From positions 3,038,001 through 3,102,000 of the forward strand of contig CM066303.1 in assembly GCA_033807695.1 (NCBI GenBank): 64,000 nucleotides of DNA, in the 5' to 3' direction. A program made the position numbers and the translations under genes. The notes beneath the pieces are model-generated. The model had not been told where the DNA came from. It worked only from the letters and a program-made list of their open reading frames with translations, and did no database searches. This document shows, in pieces, positions 43,235 to 56,719 of this stretch. The stretch's first letter is position 1; each line of letters starts with the position of its first letter. The stretch is from Daedaleopsis sinensis (Eukaryota; Basidiomycota; Agaricomycetes; Polyporales; Polyporaceae).

Positions 43235-45746
43235 ATGTCAGACGCAGATCGTGTACCACTGCAATCTGAAACAGCAGCAGTCTCCGCTGCATCTCCGGAG
43301 CAGAATCATGAATCGGGACCTGTTCGTGAGAACGCACATGGTAAAGGCAGCGGTGCTACACTCGTATGTCGCAGTCCCATAGTCTCTAGTCTCTGCGGTG
43401 ATATCGGCTGAGTGAGATGTGGATAGGATGCAGAGCCTATCGTATCAGAGCCACTGCCGCACTTCCTACGTAACTGCTACATACCGAGCGTGGAGGTATG
43501 AGTTGCCTGTTCATCATTGGTTACTTGTAAGATCCTCATCGAGCACAGAGACGATGGTACGAGCGGCAGAAGACCTTATTCACCGAAGAGGAGAAGGCCG
43601 AATCACAGAAGGAAATCGCGGAGATTGTGAAGCAGTACAGCGATGACATGGTCAAGCGTTGGAAGGAGGAGATGGACACACTACTCGTATACGTGCGTGA
43701 CCCGTACCTTCATGACATTGCAACCAATATGCGAGCTTCACATACACAGGCCGGCCTGTTTTCCGCTGTCCTCACAGCGTTTAACGTGCAATCATACCTA
43801 CTCCTCACTCCACCGCCTCCAGATCCCGTTCTCGCTGCCCTCCAGCAAATATCGCTACAGCTCAACAGCTTCTCAATCAATCCTCCCCTCGTGAACACGA
43901 CACAGCCTGCTAGCCCCTTGACGACTGCTCCCTCTCCCGCTCCCGAACGCTGGGCCGTGGTCCTGAATGTGCTGTGGTTTTCGAGTCTCATCTTCAGCCT
44001 GTCCGCGGCGTCAGTTGCCATCATGGTCAAGCAATGGCTGGCCGAGTACAGCACCGGTATATCAGGATCCTCCCCTCATATCGCACGGATTCGGCAGCAT
44101 CGGCTGAACAGCCTCAGGAGGTGGAGGGTTGCTGAGATCATCGGTGTTCTACCTGTTCTCCTGCAAATCGCCTTGTCCCTGTTCTTTGCCGGCATGCTCG
44201 TCCTATTGTGGCATCTCAATCATACTGTCGCCATCGTTGCAACCATCCTGATTGGAGCACTATTCGTTGTCACACTCGTCACAATCGCCCTGCCAGCCCT
44301 TAGCCGTAACTGCTGCTATATTTCGCCACCCGCTATTGGATTTGCTTTGGCGGTGCTGCCTCTTGCTGATACTTTATCTAGGTTGTCTTTGAAAGTTTAT
44401 CGTAAACTACCATACGGTCACTGGGCAGAGCAAGCGGCCTTCAAGGTGCACGAATATTTGGCCTTTCTTGCAGCGTTTACCATACGCGGAAAGGAGCTCC
44501 AGGCCGTTTCAGACGACCACGGGAAACTCGATGCTGATATGGCTACCACGGCATTCACCACCACGCTGGACCCTCGCAATATCACCGCCGCTATGCCCAT
44601 TGTCACGATGCTGAATCTCAACCACGCCTCTCGTTACTTCTCGCAAATCAAGGCTGAACTGACGCGGCACCAGCTTGGGTGGGACTACGCCTTCGACCAA
44701 GCACCCTGCCGTGTATTATCTAGCGTACTCTTGATGAGGACCACTACCGTCAAGGACTACATGCAGGACGCAGAAGTAGGCAAATGGGCAGATCAGCTCG
44801 AACGGTCTCTACGAAATTACCCAGAACGCAATACAGGTCCATCCGACATCTGCATGGACCTCGTGAGTGTGGCTCAAGACATTAACGCCCAGCATTCCGA
44901 GAAGCGAAATAAGTTTGACATTGTTTGTGATCTGTTTTTGTCGCTTCGACATGTCTTCCGTAACAATTCGGAGACATTGAGTGTGCAAGCCGTAAAGCGG
45001 GGTGAGCAGCAGCCAGAATCTTGATCACTACATCACGGAATAAGCTGACATGTGTGCCTTAGCCGCAGCTTTCGCAACACAGGTACGAGCTCAAATTCAA
45101 GAGCGGCTTGAAGAAAATGATCCCGTAATTGTCTTCGCAGATGGATGGGCGGCCACCTTGCCGCCGTTGCTCTATGCCCTACATCATGCACCAAGCGATG
45201 AAGATTTTCTGCAGGTCTGGGTCCATCCGCGCTATGGACTTGAAGGAATTCTCCGTCTCTCTTTGCCCGCTACCAGGAGGATCGCATGGATTTGGTCTGG
45301 CATCATCCATGATCTTCGAGACATGCTGGTGACTGGTCGGAACGCGGACAGATTGCTCTTTGACGAGCTCAGAGAGGCATTGAACATCACGGAGGTGCAC
45401 CACTTACGGGATTTTGAGGCCAACAGATGGAGAACGGAGATCGAACGTTGTCAGGTACAGGTCAAGGATTGGATCTCCCGAGTAAAGCAGAATTTGACTT
45501 CGGTAAGAGTATTATGCTAGTAACTTCGACTCGCGGAGCTGACATGCAATTGATATACAGCCGCCTCCGTCACAGACTGTCCACCCCGTCTCTGACCCAG
45601 ATTTGGATGACGATGGAGCGGGGTGCTCTCCAACTCACCCCCACTCGGAGTCCATGGGCCCATCATGGCAGCAGCGGCATACCCGCGTATTCTCTCCCAG
45701 TCGTTTTAAGCTCTCCGACGCGCTGCCTCCTCAGCCTGTCCTCTAG
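43235..45746 (+). CDS. DUF6535 membrane protein, unit 2
   Basis: Exons 43235-43363, 43427-43495, 43549-45001, 45063-45502 and 45561-45746 give 758 residues starting MSDADRVPLQ. Domain order is as in unit 1. By eye this copy is closest to unit 1 over exon 3, with differences clustered in the segments EYLAFLAAF and KAELTRHQLGWDYAF. The membrane segments WFSSLIFSLSAASVAIMVKQ and LLQIALSLFFAGMLVLLWHL are unchanged or nearly so. The frame is intact, so the copy could be functional. Its upstream region is interrupted by the 41635-43106 transposon, which ends 129 bp before the ATG. Confidence 0.82.
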
Positions 45747-45868
45747 TCCCGCGGATCATGATCAGCCGCTTGTCGGACCAGCCCGCAGACGTCACATACT
45801 CGCCTAGATCCCTCACTCGAATTCGCTTCACTGCTCTCTGCCTACCTGCCTCTGAGCGCACCACCTCC

Positions 45869-46321
45869 ATGTCTAATCCCTCGCTCATCGCCGATCCTCC
45901 CATCATCAAGTATGCATATTCTCCATACCTGTATGCCAACCGCCAACTCACTGACATCCAAGCACGACTAAACGCACCGCGGTGCATTCATGTCTTCGTC
46001 TCGGACGCTCCGTGCATGGTCCCTTCCAGCGGTCTTGTTCCCGATGGTGTATACACCAGTACCCCTCGGAAGAGAGCCCCACTCGCCGAATCTGCTCGGA
46101 CTAAATCTCCGCAGTACTCACAGTCTATCGATCCCGATATCTATCCCTCGTCGGCACAAGATGGCCGGAACGTATCAGCATATCAGGCCGACTCACCATC
46201 AAAAACGCGTCCATGGCTAGTGGCTGCGCATGCTCCTCAAGGACGTGCTTGGGCCATCTCCTGCCGCCTCCTCAGGCTGTTCTACCCACCTCGAATCTAT
46301 CTCGTCTCACCCGAATCTTAA
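45869..46321 (+). CDS. Hypothetical ORF, 150 residues
   Basis: A single open frame starting MSNPSLIADPPIIKYAYSPY and ending FYPPRIYLVSPES, directly downstream of the DUF6535 gene. Its middle part (YANRQLTDIQARLNAPRC, then GLVPDGVYTSTPRK, then QNVS/RNVSAYQAD) is conserved at amino-acid level with unit 1, where it is frameshifted. Composition is Pro/Ser/Ala-rich and the domain is unknown. The 3' end may be a splice site instead of the TAA. Confidence 0.4.
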   Translation: MSNPSLIADPPIIKYAYSPYLYANRQLTDIQARLNAPRCIHVFVSDAPCMVPSSGLVPDGVYTSTPRKRAPLAESARTKSPQYSQSIDPDIYPSSAQDGRNVSAYQADSPSKTRPWLVAAHAPQGRAWAISCRLLRLFYPPRIYLVSPES

Positions 46322-48409
46322 CGCTATCACACCCTGCTTCCTATCCTCCCCGCTGTGACTTCAAGCAATCATACCGACCCCGAGCGCCGTATACGCGTCC
46401 CGTCTTCAACAGATCAACGGTGTCTCGCGGTGGTCGTTTCTCGCTTTTCTCGCTTTCGGAAATACCATGACCTCACCTTTTCCTTCGATATATTCGCGCT
46501 CGTACCTGTCTCACGACGGTTCCAACAACCGGCCTTTTTCCCTCGTTTTCTCCGTCTTCAACAGACCGACGGCTTCCCCGTGTCCCGAACATGTTCCGTT
46601 CGTACCGCACTCTCCATGCTCTCTCTTCCGTCTGGCTCCCACCATCGTCCATGTCTCTCTGTCCCTCTACTTTTTATACCCATACAGCGTTCACTTTCCC
46701 ACTCGTCACCTTCCCGCTCAACTTCCCGGTCTCGACGTCCGGTCCACTTACCGGCACTAACGTAGTACCTCAACACTCTCGCATCTCCGAACCCGACCTG
46801 GTCAGAATGTAAGTCAGTGACAGCCTACTATATTGAGCCCGTTCGCTCATACCTCAGGCCTCAGGGCTTTGTCTAGCTGCCCGTCCACCTCGCACCTCGC
46901 ACCTCGCACCTCAGCGGAGTGACCGAGCCTACCTGTGAGACAGACGCTCCTATCGGTGTTCCGTTTGTTACACATGCCACGATAGTGAGTTCGCTCTTCG
47001 ATCCGCGCATTCGTCAGGAACTCACTGTTCGTAACGGCTCCAGTTGCTTCGTCGCGTCTCCGAGCCCGTCGCAGCTTCTCCGTGTACTCGAAAGTACACG
47101 TCCCCCACTTACAAGAGTGCGGGGTGGACGGGAGTCGCAGCGCAGGGCCATTAACGTGGATGAGGAGCATTGATCCTGCCGCACTGTCCGTGAGGTGTAC
47201 GCGCTGCCCGGCTATGCGCTCGCCAACTCTACCCGACGTACAGGTTCACGAACCTGGTTTAGAACACCGGCTTCGCGCACATTCGAGTCAGCCACCTGCT
47301 CGCGTGGCGAGATGCACCCGTGTCGGACGAACAGCGCCGCGAGCGACGAGGAACCTGCTCCTCGTAGGCCGCTGCCCGAGCCAGTTCCACGACGTCTACC
47401 CGCAGAAACCCATCCGGCGGCCGGACGCTAGCGGACATCGAGCACGTCCAGTGACGGACCTGCTCCATGGGAAGGGGTGGAAGAAGCCCCCCGAGTCTCC
47501 GGCGTCGACATTGTTGGCTGAGATGGAGACCGAGTCCGAGACATGGGGTAGGGAGCTGTCGTATGACCTGGGTCCGGCGACGAGGAGGAGCGGCGAGGGG
47601 AATTGCGCATGGCTTTGAGACAGACGTCCGGGCAGCGGCGAGTTGGGGCGGCAGCGGGGCCTCGCAAGCGTCGGTATCAGTGCAAATGTATGTATTATGA
47701 TAGAACACAGGGTAGTCTACACACCGCAGTCCCGCGCTATCTCGGGCGAGCGCACCCCAAGGCTGGCCGATGCGGATGTGTCGCTCGCCGTTCGGGAGCG
47801 CAGGGCCTAGGTGTCGCTTCACTCGGACCTCTCGAGATGAGGGACGTGAGCACATGTTCCCGAATACCAGGCTTGCGTAGTCGCGGTCGTCCTGCGGTGC
47901 TCGACGGAGCGGCCGCGTCGGCGTAGGGTACCGGTGTGTGGCTCGTTTCTCGGCGCCGTCTCGAGCGTGCACGCCATGTCAGCGTCCAGACAGCCCATCC
48001 CGACACACAACGCACCTGGCGTCCGTTGCGCTGCACTGAGGGCGTTATGCGCGTGCGGACTGCGTCGCGGGGGATGCGGTCGTACCGTCTGTATGTTTGT
48101 CGATAGACAGCGCACGAGGTGCATGTTGCTCCGTTTTGGTCCTTGCGTACGGAAAGGCAGGATGTCGTATCGTACCTTTCAAAGATGAGATGTACAACGT
48201 CCGCCTCCAATGCAGCGTACGAGCAAGAAGCGCATGCGTTTGGTCGTGTAGGGTGCCCCGGGACGTTGCCCTCGTGGCGGCGGCCTCCTCGTGCGTACGT
48301 ACGATTTCGCATGTTGCCGCGCCGACGCATCCAGCGTCCGCTCTCGGGTCCTGTGCAAGTATGTGAGAAGCGCAAAATGAGCGGATGTACATCCTGCATG
48401 CAGCATGGC

Positions 48410-48778
48410 GGCGCATCCTGCATTTCTCATCCGCGATGTGTGCAGGATGCGCCTCCGACGCGGTCTCTGCTCGTACCTATCGGGGTTCGTCCCTGGTGTT
48501 GAGGGATGATCGATGAGCGCGGGGCCTCGCATCGCGGGCCGTGACACCGTGGAGGTGGAGGATACGCCTCGGGCGTGGGTCGTGCCGCGTCGACGACGTC
48601 CTGGTTAGCTGGATAGATGCGGTACCAGGGGCCAACGCATCCGGCTGTCGGCCTTACACTGAGTCAAGTCGACTGTCTGCAGGAAGTTCAAAATGAGCGC
48701 ATCGCGCGCGTGTGCGGTCTACGCATAGCGGCACGTCCTGCACATATCGTCCCGAAGATGAGATGTGCAGGATGTGCC
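48410..48778 (+). repeat. Two palindromes, unit 2
   Basis: Palindromes at 48410-48453 and 48730-48778, matching those in units 1 and 3 in spacing (about 320 bp) and stem sequence, although the surrounding DNA of unit 2 is much more diverged. Several stem positions differ between units yet still pair. Confidence 0.55.
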
Positions 48779-50298
48779 TGCCCGGGGGTCTGTATTCGTA
48801 CTCGTACCTGTCGACCTGTCGCGTTCGGCCGGTGCCGGTGTCCAGTGGCATACGGTATTGAGTTCCGTATAATGCGCAGGCAGTATGCGTTTTTGGGAGC
48901 ACGCGGGAGCGCACGAAGATTCGACGGGGATTTCTGGCGGCGTGAAAGACGGGTCAGTGCGCACTGAACGCGTTCAGGACGGGGTGAGTAGGGTGTGCCT
49001 CCGGAGACAGTGCTCGCACACGTACCTGTCGGCTTTGTCGCGGTCGGCCGCTATCCAGATGGATATAGTGACGACCGGGAGGCCCGCAGCCGCGCACGCG
49101 GTCCTGCACCCACCGCGCGGTCGTGCGCGGCGAGGATCCCGAGCAGCCGGACGAGGTCGCGCTTGACGTGTGCGAACGCCTGGGCGGCCGCGCGCGCGCT
49201 CTCGTCTTTGCTCTCTTCCTTCGCGTTCTCGGTCTCGGGTGCGCGTCGAATTCCAAAGGATCGCGAACACGGCGACGGCCATGATGCGCGTGTAGTACGC
49301 GTTCTGGGAGCACGAGAGAGCATCCGGGGAGGGGAGAGGATGGCCAGCGTTGAGGACGAGCTAGTGGATCGGATGCGTGCGGTGCGCGGGCTTGGGAACG
49401 TCTCGGGCGCGTCCAATCGCATGGTGCGCATCGTACACGCGCACAGCGGGGGGATTTGTAGACCGCCCAGGAGCCCGGCGGACGAGGTCATGCGCGTGGA
49501 GGCATTTGGCAGGTGTTCCTGGCGGCGTGCAAGACAGCGCAGCGCAGGCTTTCGCGCACAGGACACGTGCGCTGTCTCATAACACGGCGACGTGATTGAT
49601 TGATCTTGGGACTTGTCTGTACGTCTGAGAAACGTACTACGCGTCCAGGACGCGCTTTCTAGACCCTAAGGAAACGCACGGTGGGTGATCGGCAGTATGC
49701 GCACGGAGCGCATCTTGAGGGGGATGGACCACAGTCTATCGGACCGAGTGTAGCGGCGAATGCAGAAGTAGGGACTCACCTGTGTACCATACCCCTCGTA
49801 CACTATACATCCCTCGAATCGCCTTTTCGCTGCCGTTCCGGACTGTGCATTTGCGTCCCTTCTGCGAGGGCGGGGGCCGGGCCGGCACAGGTGCGAGGGA
49901 ACGCACTACAGGGAGCGTTGCACAAGGGCCGGGGGGTCGACGGGGAGCTCCGCTCGTGCACAGACTCGTGTGTAGGAGAGGATGCAGCGGCGGCGGCGGA
50001 GACGACTGCAGGAGAGAACGAGGAGCACCAGCGAGAGCGCCCGATGCGCGTCATTGACTCTGCGGCAAGCGCCGAACAGAACTTACGGCGCCTACAGACT
50101 GCTCCTCCTCCATCTTCGTCTCTGACTCTCTGTGTCGGCTCTATGCTTGCGCCTCCTCCCTATCAGGCAGCCGCTGCTGTCTACTGCTCTGCTCATCACG
50201 ACCGCTTGTGCCTGTCTCCCATTGCACTCACCTTCGCCCTGGCTCCTCCCGACTCACCCGACTCCCTCGACGCACGCGTCTCTCTTGTGACTATCCCT

Positions 50299-50370
50299 AT
50301 GCGCACTGCGCCCCCGCCTCCCTGGAGACTACTGGAGTGCAACCCACGGTTGTCTGTGCCCATGCGCCAG
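50299..50370 (+). CDS. Conserved 24-codon exon segment, unit 2
   Basis: Reads MRTAPPPPWRLLECNPRL and ends at a GTAAGT donor; see the unit 1 entry at 38725. Here the same frame is open from at least 49681, and a candidate start at 50142 (MLAPPPYQAAAAVYC) is in frame with it. Confidence 0.4.
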
Positions 50371-52739
50371 GTAAGTAACATGTTTTCAGCTACTAGATCC
50401 ACCCCACACACTGTGTACCCCGAACCCAATACATGCAGTGTGTCCCTCGTCTCGCCCGTCTATGTGCTTCTCTGTGGATGTATGCATCTCAGTCCTGCCT
50501 ATTGTATATACTGTGCCATCTGGACGACTCTCCCGTACTTTGTCCTGCACTCCGGGCCTAAGGAATACTCTCTCCATGACTCGCATCTGAATCTCTGACA
50601 CCCGTGAATATCTAGCTCGCTCCCTCGCTGGCAACACGCGCAAGACCCTAGTTTCAGCCCTCGCAAACAAGAGCCCCCCATCCGCTCGTGTGTGCCTCCC
50701 CCTATGAGGCTCACTTTAAATCCACCACCACCACCACGTACGCTAAGTTCGTCCCCTCTCCACCACTCGTCCCAGCTCAACCAAATCCCGTACTGAGTTC
50801 GCTGTGTGCAGATATCGATTCCGCGTTGCACCATTGATGACATCCCCAGCTTGCGCAAGATCTGGTCATATCGTCGGCCTCCGAGCAATCCGACGTTTCT
50901 ATTTTCTCACTACTATCGGCTGCCTCCTACCTTGCGCCTGAGCGCACAAACCTGCGCACGGCTCTCGCGGAAGCTATGACCCCGCCCTGTCTAAGTTCCT
51001 CGACATGATACATCTGATGGTCCAGCAATCTGCTCACGGAGCGCACCTCAGTACTATCGCTCGCGCTCTTGCTCGCAACTCGCTCCAGGACCGGCGGTCA
51101 TCGCACAGGAGGACCCCAATGCGCTCGTACACACCTCGCACGCAGGTGACGCACTATCACCTCCGCTCGCATGAGGTATGGCGCGTCTCTGTACAACTCC
51201 TCAAATGACTCCATTCCGTCTGTGAGTAACCTCCGTCTACTTACGTGCTACGCTGCAAACATCTTATCGTCCTGACTAGAGTCTACGCGGTGAACAGTTC
51301 CGGTGCCTTATAGGGACTCGAGTACACCTTACTGGGCTTCCTCTGGCCACGACGTGTCTATTGATCAGGAGCCGACCCCGCCTATCCTGCTCGCCTTTCC
51401 GAATTCTGTCTCCGTTGCACATGCTCGCGACGCCCGCGACGCCTTCAGTACTGTACTCCACGAACGTCATGACTGGCCTGCGTCGTCGACCTTTCCGACC
51501 ACTCTGGCGTCCCTATATTGGCGATGTTCGCTATTCCGCTTCAAGATTCCACGAAAGATGCGGCCTCTCGACTCTGCGACACGTTCCGGACGTTACGAAT
51601 GAGGCATCAGTGATCCTCGCATGTATCAGTGTCCCCGGACGTTTCCGACGACGCTTGTCGCGATGGAGTTCTCGTCGGGGAAGCCGCTGGACACGTCGAT
51701 CTTATCGAGAACAATGCCTTCACGGCGACTTGGGTGCATGCGGGGATACCTCTATCTCGTGGGCCGGTCGTTGTATCGACCACCACGAGGGCGTGTCCTA
51801 CCCACAGGTGCTCAACAAGGCGCGAGCATGTCTCCGGCGCCGGCGACTCGCATGCAGGACGTAATCGAGACATCACACGCATCACACACGTCCTGCTCTC
51901 TCATAGCGACTGTATCGAAACCGAGTATGTGCCACTAGCCCGGAGCTCGTCACGGCGCTCGAGCTGCTCTCAGCACAGATGGTCGATCTTCCTGTCCGGG
52001 TCTGGGTTTGTGTCTGTTCCCCGACGTCCCACTGTCCGACACACAGTGTCAATGACTGCTGCCCGCCATAGGCCCCCAGTTGCAGTAGATCGAAACAGGA
52101 TGGTACAATTGTCCCCGTAACGACCTCCATGTAAGTGCCCCCGCCACGATTCTGTCAGTAAGATTGCGCAAGAAATGTTAACGTTTCTTGCACAGAACGA
52201 ATTCCCTGCACAGAGCGCACACGCGCTCTGCTCGACGTCTTTGGCAGCATTCTGGACCCTCGATCTTGTTCACGGCGGTCCATTCATGGTGAGTATCTAC
52301 GCACTTTTGCGCACTCCAATCCGAGCACTGACAGTGCCTATAGCGGATACGTAAAGTGCGCCTGGCTAGCGGCACGTTGAGGAGACAAGTCGCCGTCCAC
52401 GGGAGAGGACAAATCCGCGACGTACCGGTCCATACGCCCCAGCCTGGAGCTTTCGCGCGCTCGCTCGTCGCCGGTGGGTCTCAAAACGAGTATAGGACGC
52501 CTCTTTGGTGCATATAAGGGTACGGATCGTTCATGTTGCGATGTGGGATATATGTATGGGATGCTGCACAGCGCTCGTGTCGACGTAACTATCCACTGGC
52601 CATGGTGAGTTGACAAGTTCCAAGCATGCTCGTTGTCTGTCGCCCGCATGCACTGACCTCGATAGCTGTGGATGCTAGTATCCTCCCGCCTCCATACCGC
52701 CGAGAATGAACGCGCAATACGCGTGCACATCGACACTCA

Positions 52740-54186
52740 CCGGACGGCACCGTTCCCTGCAACCACTCACGGGACCATATCCGCGGCCGCAACAGCATCG
52801 AGCCGCATACATCATGCTCGAAGGCGAAGGACCGTGCTCATGGGTCCACAATATCCCGCCGACTCGGAGCATGCGGAGCACGTCCCCCTCGACAGTGTGG
52901 ACCGGGGACACAGGTGAGTACGTACGTCCATGTACGGTACCTGTCATACCAGGGAAGGACTTCCGTGCGAGCAGGTCTGTGCGTGACTTCGCTGTGCAAC
53001 TTGACAGCCCACGTGGTGGTTGGATTCCTCGTGGTGGCCTTTGCAGTATGGCGAAGGCGGGGAAGAGGACTGGTGGCCGAGCTTCTCTGTCGCATTCGGC
53101 AGAAGCTAGTGGACTGCAGACATGAGGGTGTACCGCCGCCGCGCAGTCTCGTAGTCGGGAATCAGTGTCAGGTAACTTAGGTATACGGCTTCTATGGTCC
53201 TTGTGGAATCTTAGAGCGCGTAGGAGAATAGTTGATGAGTACAGCTGACATATGTATGTGGCTCTACCCTCCTCTTGCATCTGTATCATCCTCGAGAGTT
53301 CAGTGTCAACCATCGTACCGTCCCCGACAACGTCTCCGCTATGTAAAATCTTGTACTGCCGCACTCCAACATAGCACAAAGGGGGCACAAAGTGAGCAAA
53401 GTGAATCAAAGTGAGCGTTTACAGCTGTTTTCATAACGTTAGACCTTTTTCGTCCGAAATACACACACAGTCGATTGATGCGGAGCTAATAAAAGTACCT
53501 TGGATGTCAGGCGGAGTTCTCAGCTTGCTCCGCCGGACACCCTTCAAGCAAACTTGTCCGCCTCGCATGCCGTGAGATGCCGCTGATTGCGGAGCCCAAC
53601 TCCGCTGACCGACTATGTGTGTATTTTGATTGACAAGGGCCTATCGTTATATAAAAACAGCTGTAAAGTAACTTTATATCACCTCCTTTGGAAGGAGTAT
53701 ATATGTGCGCTCCGCCTAACAGTTGAGCGTTTGTCACAGGGGTCACTTGACCAGGAATCCTATAGAACTTACACAGATTTCGAAGCACGCACTGACTGTG
53801 ACCTTCGAGTGCACTGATACCGTCCGAGTCGGAGTCGTTGGGTCGTACATGCGGGCCCGCAGTACACCACTCAAGACACTCCTTTGGCGGGTAGAAGAGG
53901 GGCGTGATAGTAGGCTAAGATGTAGTAGCCATAGATGCACTGTGTTGACCAGGTTGTCATGAACGATACAGACGAATTCGACCGTCCTGCATCGGACTCT
54001 GATAATAGACATTCGTGATAAGGTTTAACAGCTTTAAGTGTCTTCAACTTCGGTCCTCGTGGTGGTTCAGAGCACGCAGGAGCCTGCTTAGTGCGGACAC
54101 CTGGCGTACGCACTCTGTCCCCTTCCTCCACTATCCCCAGCAGGCCCCCTTTCACCATCGTACTGTCTCCGCTCAAGCTCTCCTCC
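52740..54186. other. Unit 2/3 junction and unit 3 upstream region
   Basis: No gene seen. Contains the MITE-like element 53422-53663 and, from about 53960, the unit-opening sequence shared with units 1 and 2. From 54055 it resembles the 5' region of the other DUF6535 genes closely, probably promoter and leader. Confidence 0.5.
53422..53663. mobile_element. Possible 242-bp TA-flanked MITE
   Basis: Ends CAGCTGTTTTCATAACG on the left and, reverse complemented, CAGCTGTTTTTATATAACG on the right, each bordered by TA. The arms are about 20 bp with a 2-bp indel. No coding capacity. The match is short, so the call is tentative. Confidence 0.4.
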
Positions 54187-56719
54187 ATGTCAGACACAGA
54201 GCCTGTACCACCGCAATCCGAGACAACAGGAGGAGTCTCCGCTAGAGCTCCGGAGCAGAACCATGAATCGGGACCTACTATTCGTGACAATGCACATGGT
54301 GAAGGTGGCGGTGCTACACTCGTACGTCGCAGTCTCATAGTCTCTAGGGCGATTTTGGCTCAGCGAAATGTGGACAGGATACAGAGCCTACCAAATCAGA
54401 GCCACTGCCGCGCTTGCTAGATGATTGGGAGATACCGAGCGTGAAAGTATGAGTTGCCATATTATCATCGATCGCTTGTAAGAAACTGAACAAGCACAGA
54501 AACGATGGGAGGAGCGGCAGAGCTCCTTGTACACGGAAAAGGAGAAGACCGACTCTAGGGAGGAAGTTGCGCAGATAGTCAAGCAGTACAGCGATGACAT
54601 GGTGCAGCGTTGGAAGGAGGAAATGGACACCCTACTCGTATACGTGCGTGACTGGTACCTCCATGACGTCACAACCACCGTTCGAGCTTCTCGTAAACAG
54701 GCTGGCCTCTTCTCCGCTGTCCTCACAGCGTTTAACGTCGAATCATACCCCCTGCTCACTCCGCCGCCCCCCGATCCTGTTCTCGCTACCCTCCAGCAGA
54801 TCTCGCAGCAGCTCAACAGCTTCGCAATAAATCCTCCCCTCGTGAACTCGACGCAGCCTGCAAGCACCTTCTCAGCTGCTCCCGCATCTCCTCCTGAACG
54901 CTGGGCCGTGATCCTGAATGTCCTCTGGTTTTCAAGTCTCATCTTCAGCCTGTCCGCCGCGTCAGTCGCCATCATGGTCAAGCAATGGCTGGCAGAGTAT
55001 AGCACGGGCATTTCAGGATCCTCCCCTCATATTGCACGAATTAGGCAGCATCGACTGAACAGCCTAAGGAGATGGAGAGTCTCTGAGATTACCGGCATTC
55101 TTCCTATTCTTCTGCAAATTGCCTTGTCCCTGTTCTTTGCCGGCATGCTCGTCTTACTATGGCAGCTCAATCATACTGTCGCCATTGTTGCAACCATCCT
55201 GATTGGAGCTCTATCTATTCTCACACTCGTCACGACTATCCTACCTGCCTTCGCTCATGACTGCTGCTATATCTCGCCACCCGCTATTGGGTTTACGTTT
55301 GTGGTCTTTATTCTCGCACATTCCTTGGTTAGCCTGTTTTGGAGGGCCTGTAGTGCGATACCAAGCGGTCACTGGGCAAAGGATGCAGCCACGGATGTGT
55401 ACAACTATATGAACACCTCTAGCGCAGCATTGACCATACGCGGAAAGGAGCTCAAAGCTGTTTCAAACGATCAACAGCATCTCGACGCTGATATGGCTAT
55501 CACGGCATTCACCACCACCCTGGATCCTCGCAATATCGCCACCTCTATGCCTACTGTCGCAACGCTGAATCTCAATCACGCATTTCGCTACTTCTCGCAG
55601 ATTAGGGCTCAACTGACGCAACACCAGCTTGAATGGGACTACGCCTTCGACCAAGCACCGTGCCGTGTACTGTCTAGCGGACTCCTGACGATGACCGCTA
55701 CCGTCACAGACTGCATTCAGGACACAGACACGGGCAAATGGGCAGATAGACTCCGACGGCTTCTAGAACGTTACCCAGAACGCAATACAAATCCATCCGA
55801 CATGTGCATGGACCTTGTGAGCATAACTCAACACATTAACACTCTGGATCTCGGGAGCCATCCCCAGCCTCTTTATGACGATGTGTGTATTTCGCTTCAA
55901 TGTGCTGTCGATAAGAATAAAGGAGCACTGAGTACGCAAGCCCGAAAGCGAGGTGAGCAGCAGCTAGAGTCTTCATCATCATATTGAGGGATAGGCTGAC
56001 ATGTGCCTTAGTTGCAGCTTTTGCAACACAGCGACTGGGTCGAATTCAGGAAGGACTTGAAGAATATCATCGCGACATATTTCTCTTTCAATGCGAATGG
56101 GTGACCTTGCCGTTTAGGTATACCTTCATGCATGCAGCAAGCGATAAGGAGTTTCTGCAGGTCTGGGCCCATCCTGGACTTGAACAGATTCTCTGTTTCG
56201 CTTTCTATGCTACAGGACGCACCGCATGGATGTGGTCTGGCATCATCCATCAACTTCGAGACCTGCTGGCGATTGGTCAGAACGCGGACAGATTGCTCTT
56301 GGATGTGCTCAGAGAGGCATTGAACATCAAGGGAGTGTTCTCGTGGGACTTTGAGCCCGGGGAGTGGAGAACGGAGATCGAGCATTGTCAGGTACAGGTC
56401 AAGAACTGGATCTCGCGAGTAGAGCGGAGTTTGAGCCCGGTAAGAGCATGATCTTGGTTTTGTAGACTCATCGCAGAGCTGACATGCAATTGATATACAG
56501 CCACCTCCCAGAGTAGTCTCTTACTTGGACGTTGACGAAGCTGCGTCCGCAGTGTCATCTTCCGCTCCGAACACCGAGTCCATTGACACATCGCGCTACC
56601 ATACCCCATCTGCTACTCAAGGCTCTCTCAGGGTCCCCGAGTCTATGCCGCCTCGTGACCCTCCTGTCCCTGATCCCTCGTCTCAATCTGATGGACCGCT
56701 TGACAAGCCCGTGTCATGA
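54187..56719 (+). CDS. DUF6535 membrane protein, unit 3
   Basis: Exons 54187-54321, 54378-54446, 54500-55952, 56012-56439 and 56501-56719 give 767 residues starting MSDTEPVPPQ. It has the same DUF6535 domain and membrane segments as units 1 and 2 but is the most diverged of the three: second half of exon 3 (for example LVSLFWRACSAIPSGHWA) and exon 5 differ substantially. Exon 5 encodes a different Ser/Pro-rich tail with YHTPSATQGSL. In units 1 and 2 the unspliced exon 3 frame stops within a few codons of the donor, while here it runs nine codons further, so intron retention would change the C-terminus. Function unknown. Confidence 0.82.

Larger units (their letters stand above)
45790..52700 (+). 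other. Unit 2 downstream block, fragmentary coding potential
   Basis: Counterpart of 34560-41290 and 56780-64000 but clearly more diverged from both than they are from each other. Conserved-frame segments include 46467-46600, 47400-47600, 49681-50370 and 51303-51480. Between 47700 and 49600 it contains the degenerate repeats and palindromes described separately. No complete gene could be assembled. Confidence 0.4.
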
